From Pteria penguin (lineage: Eukaryota > Mollusca > Bivalvia > Pterioida > Pteriidae): a DNA stretch of 64,000 bases. The position numbers and the translations under genes were made by a program. The notes below the pieces were generated by a model, which saw nothing but the letters and a program-made list of their open reading frames with translations, ran no database searches and was not told the origin of the DNA. Each line of letters begins with the position of its first letter. The first letter of the stretch is position 1. The stretch covers positions 24,963,034 through 25,027,033 of the forward strand of contig CM068587.1 of the NCBI GenBank assembly GCA_035048485.1. The letters are read 5' to 3'. Positions 38,901 to 45,297 of this stretch are shown here, piece after piece.

Positions 38901-40487
38901 GATCTTTCTTTTCTATATGGAGGATTATTTATAAATTTTCAAATATGTGTTTTTTGATTTTACTGCTTTTGTGTTGAGGTGGGCCCGTAAACTGGTGGTG
39001 ACTCTCCTCAAATGGCCGAGTTAGATGTCTTAATTCCTGTCTTTTGAGTATAAGAACTGAAATCCTGTCTCGAGGAAATCCGTAAATATTGTTTTCGGCT
39101 AAATAGGTTGGTTTACAAATTGACAACCCTCTGCAAAGTGTAAAATAAAAATGCCCTGATCTTCGCAAGTGGATTACCTTCTGTAAATTGTAAAACGAGT
39201 CTTTTGAAAATTTTCCTTCACGTTTCTTTTAATATATATATATAGAGACATTGCTTTCTTGCATCACTGGAGTGTGCTCTTGCTAATTATGTCAGATTCC
39301 AGTATTTTAAGCATGTGTTTGTATAGTCCATAACAGGCGTACACATGACAAGTTTCAATTAATTGTATTATGCACAAGATCGATTAAATATGCTTTTATT
39401 TTTCAGCTGTAGGAGCAAGGAATGGAACAGTTGTAGGCAAGTTATTACGTGCGAATAATATTTAAGCCTAATATCACCTTTTATACCATTTCATAAGTTC
39501 ACTTTGACGAAGAAAATGGGAGCTTATACTATACCCCCGCCGTCAGAGTCGGCGTTTACATTCGGTTAAGAAATTTGGGTTATGCCAGGTTTGAGAGAAA
39601 TACAAGCGCTTGATATACCGAGATATGCCATGCATTAGATGCTGCATTTGACCTATATTTCAACTTGATTGACCAGGTTGATAAGTTTGGGTAATGTCAG
39701 GTTTGATTGAAGTGTAAGTGCTACATGTATGAGAGTTGGTGTACAGGTTCATCTTGACATGCTAACATGAAACCATGCATAAGATGTTGCATCTGACCTT
39801 CGTTTTGGGCATACCAGAAAATACTAGTATATTTGCCTTATGAACGAATGAAAGTTAGTGTAAACATGCTTCTTGAGACGAACAGATAAAACCCAGAATA
39901 AGGTTTTTGAAAAGTAGGTCATAGTCCAAGGTAAAAAGTAATGGCACCAAATGAAAGTTCTTGTCATAAGGAATGTAAACATCACAGCCCCATCTCTAAT
40001 GGTTGAAAGATATAGGTAGAGTTAAAGTTTTTGAAAGTAGGTCAGTCCAAGAGGTCAAACGTGATAGCACCAAATGAAAGTGTTTATACTTGTCATAATG
40101 AAGCTACTTATGAAATATCCAAGTCATATCTCTTATGGTTCAAAAGTTATTGTCCAGGTTAAAGTCTTTTGGACGGTGACATCGGTGTAGGACATTAGTT
40201 CCCCAGACATTTGTCCCCGCGAGCTAAAAAGGTATTTGCTTTTAAAAAGCAAATGTCCCAGACAAGGTGAGTTTTGTAATCGTAGAATGCCCCATTTATA
40301 ATTTAACTCGATGCTTTTTTCAATTATTTCCTTTGAATAACCAGCCATAGTCAAATCATAATTGGTGATTAGAGGTGAACCTCATTGACTTCATGCTTAC
40401 TTTTACTACATAGGTGTGAACAGACGGTTTGTGAAGAGGAGCAAGGCTCCAAAAGTGGATGCTTGGATGCAGACTTCTCCCCCCTGA
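14946..40487 (+). CDS. VRK1: VRK1-type nuclear serine/threonine kinase, 13 coding exons (gene span)
   Basis: Joined exons: 14946-14979, 18725-18865, 19679-19734, 22306-22375, 22812-23008, 23364-23468, 23595-23727, 25525-25645, 26699-26757, 29025-29182, 32419-32740, 39407-39436, 40414-40487. They total 1500 nt in one frame (499 aa plus TGA). Visible kinase motifs are the glycine loop IGQGGFG (48-54), VVKIE with Lys76, a catalytic loop [10 protein letters not shown] with Asp182, DFG at 206-208 and the VRK-typical [13 protein letters not shown] segment. The family (VRK/CK1 group) phosphorylates chromatin and nuclear-envelope proteins such as BAF and histone H3. The C-terminal tail (about 359-499) is basic and rich in SP/TP sites, with NLS-like clusters, and is longer than the vertebrate tail (human VRK1 is about 396 aa). 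Introns 8 and 12 are GC-AG. The kinase part is certain; VRK1 rather than VRK2 is inferred from the basic tail with no terminal membrane anchor. Confidence 0.95.
15090..15720 (+). repeat. VRK1 intron-1 noncoding element with three ~150-bp units
   Basis: Begins ggcctccgccattaaatggc, repeats 'ctcattttctctttgaaggt' units three times, and ends near ccaacgggggcatttgtgtc. No coding potential. Confidence 0.6.
16400..16800 (+). repeat. VRK1 intron-1 repeat, two copies of an 'attgcaaagcaattccggtc' unit
   Basis: Two related segments (16415-16660 and 16685-16800) share aagcaattcyggtctat, a run of gtctgtccg and tttttgcgtt. No coding potential. Confidence 0.6.
17190..18460. repeat. VRK1 intron-1 minisatellite, 38-bp unit, about 31 copies
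   Basis: Head-to-tail copies of a 38-bp unit with the core GATGATCTTAGTATGAGGT and ACCACCTCTGTATAGATAA. Variants alternate GAGGTACC/GAGGTGCC and CTCTG/CACTG. A SINE tail (17862-17946, ending aaaaatcaatcaatc) interrupts the array. Confidence 0.95.
17862..17946 (+). mobile_element. Truncated SINE tail inside the minisatellite
   Basis: Matches the 3' part of the SINE at 28338-28612 (caaaatttgtatgcc, gccatcaccatatacatgaa, tgtgacgtaaaacaaaaatc). The array resumes right after it. Confidence 0.75.
18725..18865 (+). CDS. VRK1: VRK1 exon 2, glycine-rich loop
   Basis: Residues 12-58. It encodes a basic linker, then [17 protein letters not shown], the ATP-binding glycine loop. The acceptor is gcag|gtgta and the donor CTTG|GTAAAT, phase 1. 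It lies just after the 38-bp minisatellite of intron 1. Confidence 0.93.
19679..19734 (+). CDS. VRK1: VRK1 exon 3, VAIK-type lysine
   Basis: Residues 59-77, ending QYVVKI. Lys76 is the ATP-contacting lysine. The acceptor is tttacag|ca and the donor ATT|GTAAGC, phase 0. Confidence 0.92.
20120..22200. repeat. VRK1 intron-3 noncoding repeats ('aaggtcaaggtca' family)
   Basis: Multiple diverged units with ggtcatatctacaaggtcaa, ggccataacttcttcctttt and 'tttacacaattgttgtccatgac'. Short ORFs here are by-products of the repeats. The same family fills 23810-25130 in intron 7. Confidence 0.75.
22306..22375 (+). CDS. VRK1: VRK1 exon 4, helix C
   Basis: Residues 78-100, [20 protein letters not shown]. 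It contains the conserved helix-C glutamate (Glu88) and the VRK signature FYQRAAKP. The acceptor is ctatag|gaa and the donor ATGA|GTGAGT, phase 1. Confidence 0.92.
22812..23008 (+). CDS. VRK1: VRK1 exon 5, hinge region
   Basis: Residues 101-166. Contains [15 protein letters not shown], the hinge [12 protein letters not shown] and the helix CLALRM. The acceptor is atttaag|ttg. The donor ATG|GTACTT is weak, but the protein joins exon 6 without a gap against the family. Confidence 0.92.
23364..23468 (+). CDS. VRK1: VRK1 exon 6, catalytic loop
   Basis: Residues 167-201, including [14 protein letters not shown]. Asp182 is the catalytic base, Lys184 and Asn187 follow as in active kinases. The residue before the Asp is Ala, where the family usually has Gly. 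Donor CAA|GTAAGT, phase 0. Confidence 0.94.
23595..23727 (+). CDS. VRK1: VRK1 exon 7, DFG and activation segment
   Basis: Residues 202-245. Holds [12 protein letters not shown] (metal-binding Asp206), then [18 protein letters not shown], the VRK activation and substrate-binding segment. Donor GTAG|GTAGGT, phase 1. Confidence 0.94.
23810..25130. repeat. VRK1 intron-7 'aaggtcaaggtca' noncoding repeats
   Basis: About six units of ~140 bp. Each has the order 'agaattcttgtctgggc', 'gagggagatgatatttt', 'gttgtccatgacccaag' and 'aaggtcaaggtcac'. No gene signal. Confidence 0.75.
25525..25645 (+). CDS. VRK1: VRK1 exon 8, ends at a GC donor
   Basis: Residues 246-285, [19 protein letters not shown] then PWEDNL and VRDSKIK. 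The only junction that keeps the frame and restores [12 protein letters not shown] is AA|GCAAGT, a GC-AG intron with an otherwise consensus donor. Confidence 0.9.
26699..26757 (+). CDS. VRK1: VRK1 exon 9
   Basis: Residues 286-305, [19 protein letters not shown], part of the C-lobe. The acceptor is tttcag|at and the donor CCAG|GTAAAT, phase 1. Confidence 0.92.
27380..28320. repeat. VRK1 intron-9 tandem ~146-bp repeat, about six units
   Basis: Units share tttcatcagaatttgatcat, acttcaccaaaatattattt and 'ggacaaaggtcactcaaggtc'. The block opens with tatacgcctatcgaaagacg, as do related elements at 29279, 30240, 31213 and 34990. Confidence 0.8.
28338..28615 (+). mobile_element. tRNA-derived SINE, second family
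   Basis: A tRNA-like head (caattggatatggcgcttgc, then GAGGTTCAAGTCC as B box), a body with ctggtatgcatggcatgtta and gatccctcactgctacgggt, and the tail gtgacgttaaacaaaaatga-atcaatcaatc. It lies just after the 146-bp tandem block. Confidence 0.78.
29025..29182 (+). CDS. VRK1: VRK1 exon 10, end of kinase domain, NAGNAG acceptor
   Basis: Residues 306-358, ending the kinase fold ([20 protein letters not shown], then [15 protein letters not shown]). The acceptor reads ttttagcag: splicing after TAG (29024) or after CAG (29027) both keep the frame and differ by one alanine. The longer choice is given here. Donor AAG|GTAACT, phase 0. Confidence 0.9.
29279..32300. repeat. VRK1 intron-10 cluster of 'ACGYCCGTC...GACGGGC' elements
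   Basis: Several related noncoding elements, each starting like tatgcccctcatagatggga or tacgtccgtcattagacagg and ending gccacgctaggcgttgctct. Inner units share 'cagtaccagttcg' and 'cccttgaacttagaaatttt'. Start (ACGCCCGTC) and end (GACGGGCGT) are inverted in the clearest relative, at 34987-35505. Confidence 0.7.
32419..32740 (+). CDS. VRK1: VRK1 exon 11, basic SP/TP-rich tail
   Basis: Residues 359-465. Basic clusters KGVKRK, KVKRR and [10 protein letters not shown] look like nuclear localisation signals. At least ten Ser-Pro or Thr-Pro pairs (for example [16 protein letters not shown]) suggest proline-directed phosphorylation. Low-complexity and probably disordered. The acceptor is ctattag|aaa and the donor CCTG|GTAAGT, phase 1. 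Confidence 0.92.
34045..34200 (-). mobile_element. SINE body/tail remnant
   Basis: Matches the SINE at 3247 (ttccacaattatttcatgta, gaggatcttttacgtgccat) but lacks its tRNA head. A 'tttagtccc' element follows from 34185 to about 34600. Confidence 0.6.
34870..34946 (-). mobile_element. tRNA-like SINE head
   Basis: The minus strand gives A box TGGCGCAGTGGTTAAGG and B box GGTTCAACTCC in tRNA order and spacing. No paired acceptor stem, so it is read as SINE-derived. Confidence 0.6.
34987..35505. mobile_element. Short element with ACGCCCGTC/GACGGGCGT ends
   Basis: Begins tttatacgcccgtcgaaaaa and ends gcgacgggcgtgttaatcca-cgctaggcgttgctcttgtt. Two internal units share 'acgtgataacttaagtaaa' and 'cgtcagttgtttttcatgaaac'. 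No ORF of note. Confidence 0.65.
36105..36960 (+). repeat. VRK1 intron-11 'TGTGGGTGTATTATGC' repeat plus SINE tail
   Basis: Opens with the hairpin cccacacccacatgtgggtg, then about four units with 'tgtatgaaagggtctg' and 'cttgaagttgt'. It ends in a SINE tail (gtcgtggagtgacgtaaaac) at 36881-36955. Confidence 0.65.
37270..37640. repeat. ~39-bp minisatellite with hairpin-forming units
   Basis: About nine units of the form AATGTAGTGAACTCCTGTGC-AAGGAGTGGACTCAT. In each, ACTCCT and AGGAGT can pair around a 4-6 nt loop. Confidence 0.88.
37690..38460 (-). pseudogene. Decayed non-LTR retrotransposon reverse transcriptase, C-terminal part
   Basis: On the minus strand, in shifting frames, [15 protein letters not shown] (about 38310-38260) is followed by [20 protein letters not shown] and [10 protein letters not shown] (about 38105-38015), then a YFFLPA-like end. 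These are the typical C-terminal RT motifs of jockey/CR1-type elements (KYLGV, VWDP, LExVQR). Stops and frameshifts show it is dead. It lies antisense in VRK1 intron 11. Confidence 0.65.
39407..39436 (+). CDS. VRK1: VRK1 exon 12, 30-nt micro-exon with GC donor
   Basis: Residues 466-475, [10 protein letters not shown]. The acceptor is tttttcag|ct. The donor GTAG|GCAAGT is GC-type. A GT donor 3-4 bases on would throw the last exon out of frame at once, so the GC reading is preferred. It could be skipped in frame because it is exactly 30 nt between phase-1 introns. Confidence 0.8.
39480..40200 (+). repeat. VRK1 intron-12 noncoding repeat
   Basis: Diverged units with 'gcaccaaatgaaagt', 'gtcataatgaa' and 'aaagtaggtcatagtcca'. 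The palindrome tttgcttttaaaaagcaaa follows at about 40236. No coding sequence seen. Confidence 0.5.
40414..40487 (+). CDS. VRK1: VRK1 exon 13 and stop
   Basis: Residues 476-499, a basic run [16 protein letters not shown] ending QTSPP then TGA. The acceptor is actacatag|gt. Confidence 0.85.
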
Positions 40488-40811
40488 TTATCAAGAGCTC
40501 GCCAAACTAAATAATCTGTTCTAGCCATCTTTATGGAATATGAGACAAAGCATCAAATTTTCTATAGCATTATTAATTTGTGATCTGAAATTACAAGAAG
40601 TAACATTATGATTTAATGCTTCATTATAGCTAAAATACTGCCTATTTCTGTTCGTGTCGCACATTTTATGATGCAATATAATTTGACAATATTATGGGAC
40701 CATAGTTCGTGTTTAATACTTACTGGTATTACACATGTGATATGGTGATTATGATCAAACTTCGTATACATGTTGTACAGTAGTAAATGTTGTAGTCATT
40801 GTTTTAGTTCA

Positions 40812-40817
40812 AATAAA
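40812..40817 (+). terminator. AATAAA polyadenylation signal of VRK1
   Basis: A canonical AATAAA about 325 nt after the VRK1 stop, followed within about 30 nt by a GT-rich stretch (ctactgtgtttgattt). This defines a likely 3' UTR of 40488 to about 40835. Confidence 0.7.
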
Positions 40818-41342
40818 TGCCCTTTTAAACTGCTACTGTGTTTGATTTATCATACCTGTGCTGGATATATTAAGCAAAACAAAAGTGGCTGTCAGTATCA
40901 GATTTAAGACAACAAATTATTATTTCTACATGATGGCAACTACTTTATCTCATCCGTCTCACTTTCCAAAATATGTATTAGAGAGGAAGAACTCTTGAAC
41001 TGAGTCATTTCATATTCATAACAATTTTCAGACACCTTGTGATGGCTTGCATCACCGTATTTGATTATGTACATTAACAACTTGTCCATATGGCATGCTG
41101 TTCATATGGTTTGTATCTTTTCCATCACCTTTTATGAGTTGCCCACTGGCAAATCTGGAGATACTGCATCAGGTTCAAACCTAGTTTAAATGCATATTTA
41201 AGATATGAAGGAAAAAAATGGCCATTGATTTCGAAAATGTTATAAACATGGTGCCTGGACGATGAATTAAATGCTGTAAATTATATACAAACCAAGTATG
41301 AATATATACATTGTACACAATCATGAAAAGAAGAAGATTAAA

Positions 41343-42527
41343 ACAAGAGGCCCAAGTGGGCCTATATCGCTCACCTGAGTACCTAGATGATCAGTCATAC
41401 AGGAAGGAAGAACACATTTATTTTTGCATTACTGTGACTAAGTCAACACAAATGTTGAAAATATGTCAAATTTTAGACAGACTAAAATAAAAAAACCCCT
41501 CTTTTTTTGCACATCCATTCAGGTGATTTTGATATTAAGCATTTCCTTTGTCTCTGCAAGATGTCATTCAGGGCAACAAGCTTGTCATTTTCTTTAGGTG
41601 GGGCCTTTTGTTGACTGATTTCAAGTCTGGGTCATGAACAACAATTGTTTCAAATATTGTCCAGATCTAACTTAAAATTGCCTAATTTCATATGTTGAGA
41701 AACATCTAAAAATTTATTTAGATATGTAAAGAAATGAAAAAAATTTTTTGACCACAGCTGGATTTGAACCGCTACTCTCCATATTTCAATTACCAAGTGG
41801 TATATGTACCATTGTGAGACCTACTTTTTACACATGGTGGCATTATCTGTTAACCAATTTGGATGAAATTTACCAAATTGATAGAGGACCTTTAGTACTT
41901 CATGTATTCCATGTTTCATTAAAATCTTTCATGTGGTTTTACAGAAAAAGTTAAAAATGTGAAAAATGGCCAACCCCCCCTCCCCTTTTTTTGGAAGTCT
42001 TAAAAAATTCATAAAAAATCCAAAAATTGAGATAATGACAAAATTCTTTCACAATAATATTCCTTACCACAATTATGATCACAAATAGTCATTAAGAAAT
42101 CATCAATATCAATTAACTGAAAAACATGACACTTTTCTGCATTGAAATGACTAAGACCAAAAACACATCAAAAACGTAAATTTCTATTTGACGGATCTTA
42201 ATCCCGAACACAATTTTTAATAATCCATCTTTATAGATTGTTGAAATGCAATTAGTTTCCCCATATATGTACTGGTTCTGGAGAAGATGTTTGAAGAGGG
42301 GTACCGTTTTGTGCACTTTTGGCCCCGCCCTGGATCCACCCCTGAGGGAATCTGGATCCCGAACACAATATTAGTAGGGGACCTTAAGTACATCATTTAC
42401 ACAAAGTTTGATCCAAATCTGCAACGTAGTTCCAGAGAAGAAGTCGAAAATGTGAAAAATTAACAACTGACGGACGGCGCACTATGACTATAGCTCACTT
42501 GAGCCTTTGGCTCAGGTGAGCTAAAAA
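41343..42527. mobile_element. GAGGCCC...CTCACCTGAG element between VRK1 and BCS1L
   Basis: Starts aagaggcccaagtgggccta-tatcgctcacctgag and ends cttgagcctttggctcaggtgagc, so CTCACCTGAG and CTCAGGTGAG are inverted ends. The inside holds a tRNA-B-box-like stretch (ggatttgaaccgc) and a unit shared with 110-840. This type of repeat is very common in bivalve genomes (recalled, not checked). Confidence 0.7.
41745..41825 (-). other. tRNA B-box-like remnant in the intergenic repeat
   Basis: The minus strand contains GCGGTTCAAATCCAGC, a B-box-like sequence, without a clear A box. Probably the fossil head of the surrounding repeat. Confidence 0.35.
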
Positions 42528-43107
42528 AGGTTAAAAGTCTAATTCACAACAATTAAGTAAATATCTCGATTTTGAGGTCCATTTAGAGTAAAAAATATTG
42601 TAAAGATGTAGTTTCAGAAGTACCGTACTTCAGATTTAAAGAAAATATAAGCATGTATGTAATTATGGAAAGAGGACAATGTCTTGATTTTTAGATGAAA
42701 ATGTTTCATGAAAGAAAGCAAGATCGTCATACTTTTACAAAGAATTTCTAGCTACAGCACTTGTATATGTATTACGAATCAAGTTCTATCATGAATTACT
42801 TTTGATAAAGTTGTACATATCTTTAATAATGCATTGAATGAAATTTAGTGTGAAGCCATTATGATTAGTTGCACATAAAATTCAAGCTGTGTCATGTTGT
42901 ACCCACTGTTCCAGATTTGGTGAAGGTCATGGTTTGCTTCAGTAAAAATTCTTGGAGGCAATTTTCCATTTTACTGTTGTCCAGTTCAAGATTGTCACTT
43001 GCTTGTTATGAAAGGGTAATAATTCAGTAAAGTAAGTTTGTGGGTGTATTTTGGAATCTGCTTGTTGTAAATAACACTACTTGTATCAAAGTATTTGTAA
43101 TTACAAT

Positions 43108-43276
43108 TTCAGTTTGATTGGTGTTTTACGATGCTTTCAACAATATTTCAGTTATATTGCGACATGGAACCAGGAGGCTACCAACCTCTTAAACATAGTG
43201 GCGCAACCGGGGAATCGAACCCAGGTCGTCGACACTGCAAGCCAAGCACTTAACCACTACACCACGCCTGCCCCAA
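43108..43276 (-). mobile_element. tRNA-derived SINE, minus copy of the 8138 family
   Basis: On the minus strand: ggggcaggcgtggtgtagtg (A box), GGGTTCGATTCCCCGG (B box), then ggttggtagcctcctggttc and the tail gtaaaacaccaatcaaa. Same order as 8138-8330. Confidence 0.82.
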
Positions 43277-43489
43277 ATTTCAGTATGAAGATGCCCATAA
43301 TTTATAGATGTGCCATTATCTTGATGGATTGTGGCCAAGGTCACTATGGACTTGCTACTTTGTTCAGTATATGCCCATAATTCATAAATCAAAGGATCTG
43401 AAGGTCCTCAAACATTCTCTTACTCACATCTTGTGAATAGAGATCTATACATGTATATCACACTAAGGACACCCCAACCTCAAAAATAT

Positions 43490-43612
43490 GAAGTCTGAAT
43501 CCATCACGGTTCAAATGTTATAGCCAAGGTTAAAGTTGACAAGAAAAAGACAAACAGACAGGACAAAAACAATATGCCTCCCGATCTATCGATCTGGGGG
43601 CATAAAAATATA
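43490..43612 (-). repeat. ATGCCCCC-type element, partial minus copy
   Basis: Matches the start of the + element at 44741 in reverse (gatctatcgatctgggggca, gacaggacaaaaacaatatg). The two copies face each other across the VRK1/BCS1L gap. Confidence 0.65.
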
Positions 43613-44740
43613 AATTTATAAATCTTCATAATTTATGAAGATGCCCATAATTTATAACTACCAAATCCTTGATGGATTATGTGGCCAAGGTCACTTATAG
43701 TGACTCCCTATTGACTTGCTTCTTTGTTCAGAGCCTTACTCTTGTAATGCTGTCTTTACCAATTACCTAGTATGTTACATGACATGACATTCAGTGAAGG
43801 TCATACGACTTTCCCTTTACAAATGAAAGTTAGAATCTGATCTAGAAAAGAACTCTATAACGGGGCTATTGATGAGAGTTTTCCATATTGCCCTACGTGC
43901 AGCTATTATGCCGTGGTCATACATACATATTGCAGTGAATATGAAATTGCAAAACATTTTACATGACATTTAGTATGGTAAACTAAGATAGTTCACCGGA
44001 CCGAAGCAACTTTTACCATACCGAAAACAATATGTACATTTTGAGAAATATGAGCCACAAAAATTCATACAACGACTCCTCACTTTAATTTTCACAAATT
44101 TATTGCGAATCTCTAGCAAGTATAACCACATCTCTCCCATTGTTTTCTTCAACAAAATCAATACAATAGTTATCATTGTCTACGTCTTTTCCCCATATAA
44201 ATGAAAGGGCCTTTAAACCTTTGGTTTTTCCTTTAGTTTTTTTTCATCTTCATCAGACAATAGGTCTGGAAATTTAAGGTTATTTACAGGACCGACAGCA
44301 TTATTACAAGACATCTGTCGGTCTGACGATATTTCATTTTCATTAATATTGCTCTAAAATCGTTTTCAAATATAAAGATATTTATTTCAATTAGTTTGAA
44401 GGTCAAGACAACAAAAGTGACATCATTCAAAATCTTACGTTATAAGGAATATGCATGCTGAGTATGAAAGCCCCATCTTATTATTCACTAATACTGTCCT
44501 AAATAAATTTTTTTTTAATTTGCACAAAAGCCAAGGTCAAATTGTTTGCTAATTAAAAGCTTTTCATGAGGCAAAAACATATGAAATATGAACATCTTCC
44601 CCTGGGTAGAAAAGAGACATTTACTTGAAATAGAAATCTAACCTGACTGTCTACATGGATGCCAACTTCAACACAAGAGCCAATGTGGAAGCCAAATGTA
44701 AGACAATAGCTCTTAAGTCATTTGTCCTAGCAGAATTTTT

Positions 44741-45010
44741 ATGCCCCCGGATTGATAGATCGGGGACATATGGTTTTTGTCCTGTCTGTTTGTTTGTCTG
44801 TCTGTTATGAACTTTAACCTTGGCTATAACTTTTGAACTGCGAGGGATAGAGACTTCATATCCGACAGGTGTACTCAACTAATGTAGCCCTTTCAAATGA
44901 CTCAAGATTGATGACCTTTTGACCTTGACAATAACCTTCATGCTAAAAATAACTTTTTGGAATTTGGTGACACTGGGGGCATTAGTGTTTCACAAACAGC
45001 TTGTTTGTTC
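44741..45010 (+). repeat. ATGCCCCCGGATTGAT...GGGGGCAT noncoding element
   Basis: Starts atgcccccggattgatagat and ends actgggggcattagtgtttc, giving inverted ATGCCCCC/GGGGGCAT ends. It holds 'ctttaaccttggctataact' and 'ttttgaccttgacaataacc'. It ends about 30 nt before the BCS1L stop and may lie in its 3' UTR. Confidence 0.65.
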
Positions 45011-45038
45011 AAACATTTACTATCTTTTAAAATAAACA

Positions 45039-45297
45039 TCATGAAGAATGCCATAGTAATTGAATATTTTTACAGACTCCTATAGGATCGTCTTTAAATT
45101 GTAAAAATAGTCCTTGTAATTGTGCTACACTAACATCTTTCTTATGCTGTCTGACATCTTGTACAAATGTATTTATGACAGAGTCTGTTTGTTCTGGATA
45201 GAATCTTTGGAACATCAATTTGATTTGATGATCTGTTGCAAAACCAATGTATTCCTTTATGTCCGCTCTTCCAGGACGCACCAGAGCAGAATCCAAC
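45039..45297 (-). CDS. BCS1L: BCS1L exon 4 and stop
   Basis: Residues 336-421, [19 protein letters not shown] to the C-terminus DDPIGVCKN...WHSS, then TGA. Contains the arginine finger (RPGR) and the typical BCS1 C-terminal small domain. Acceptor gttacag|gt. Confidence 0.95.
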
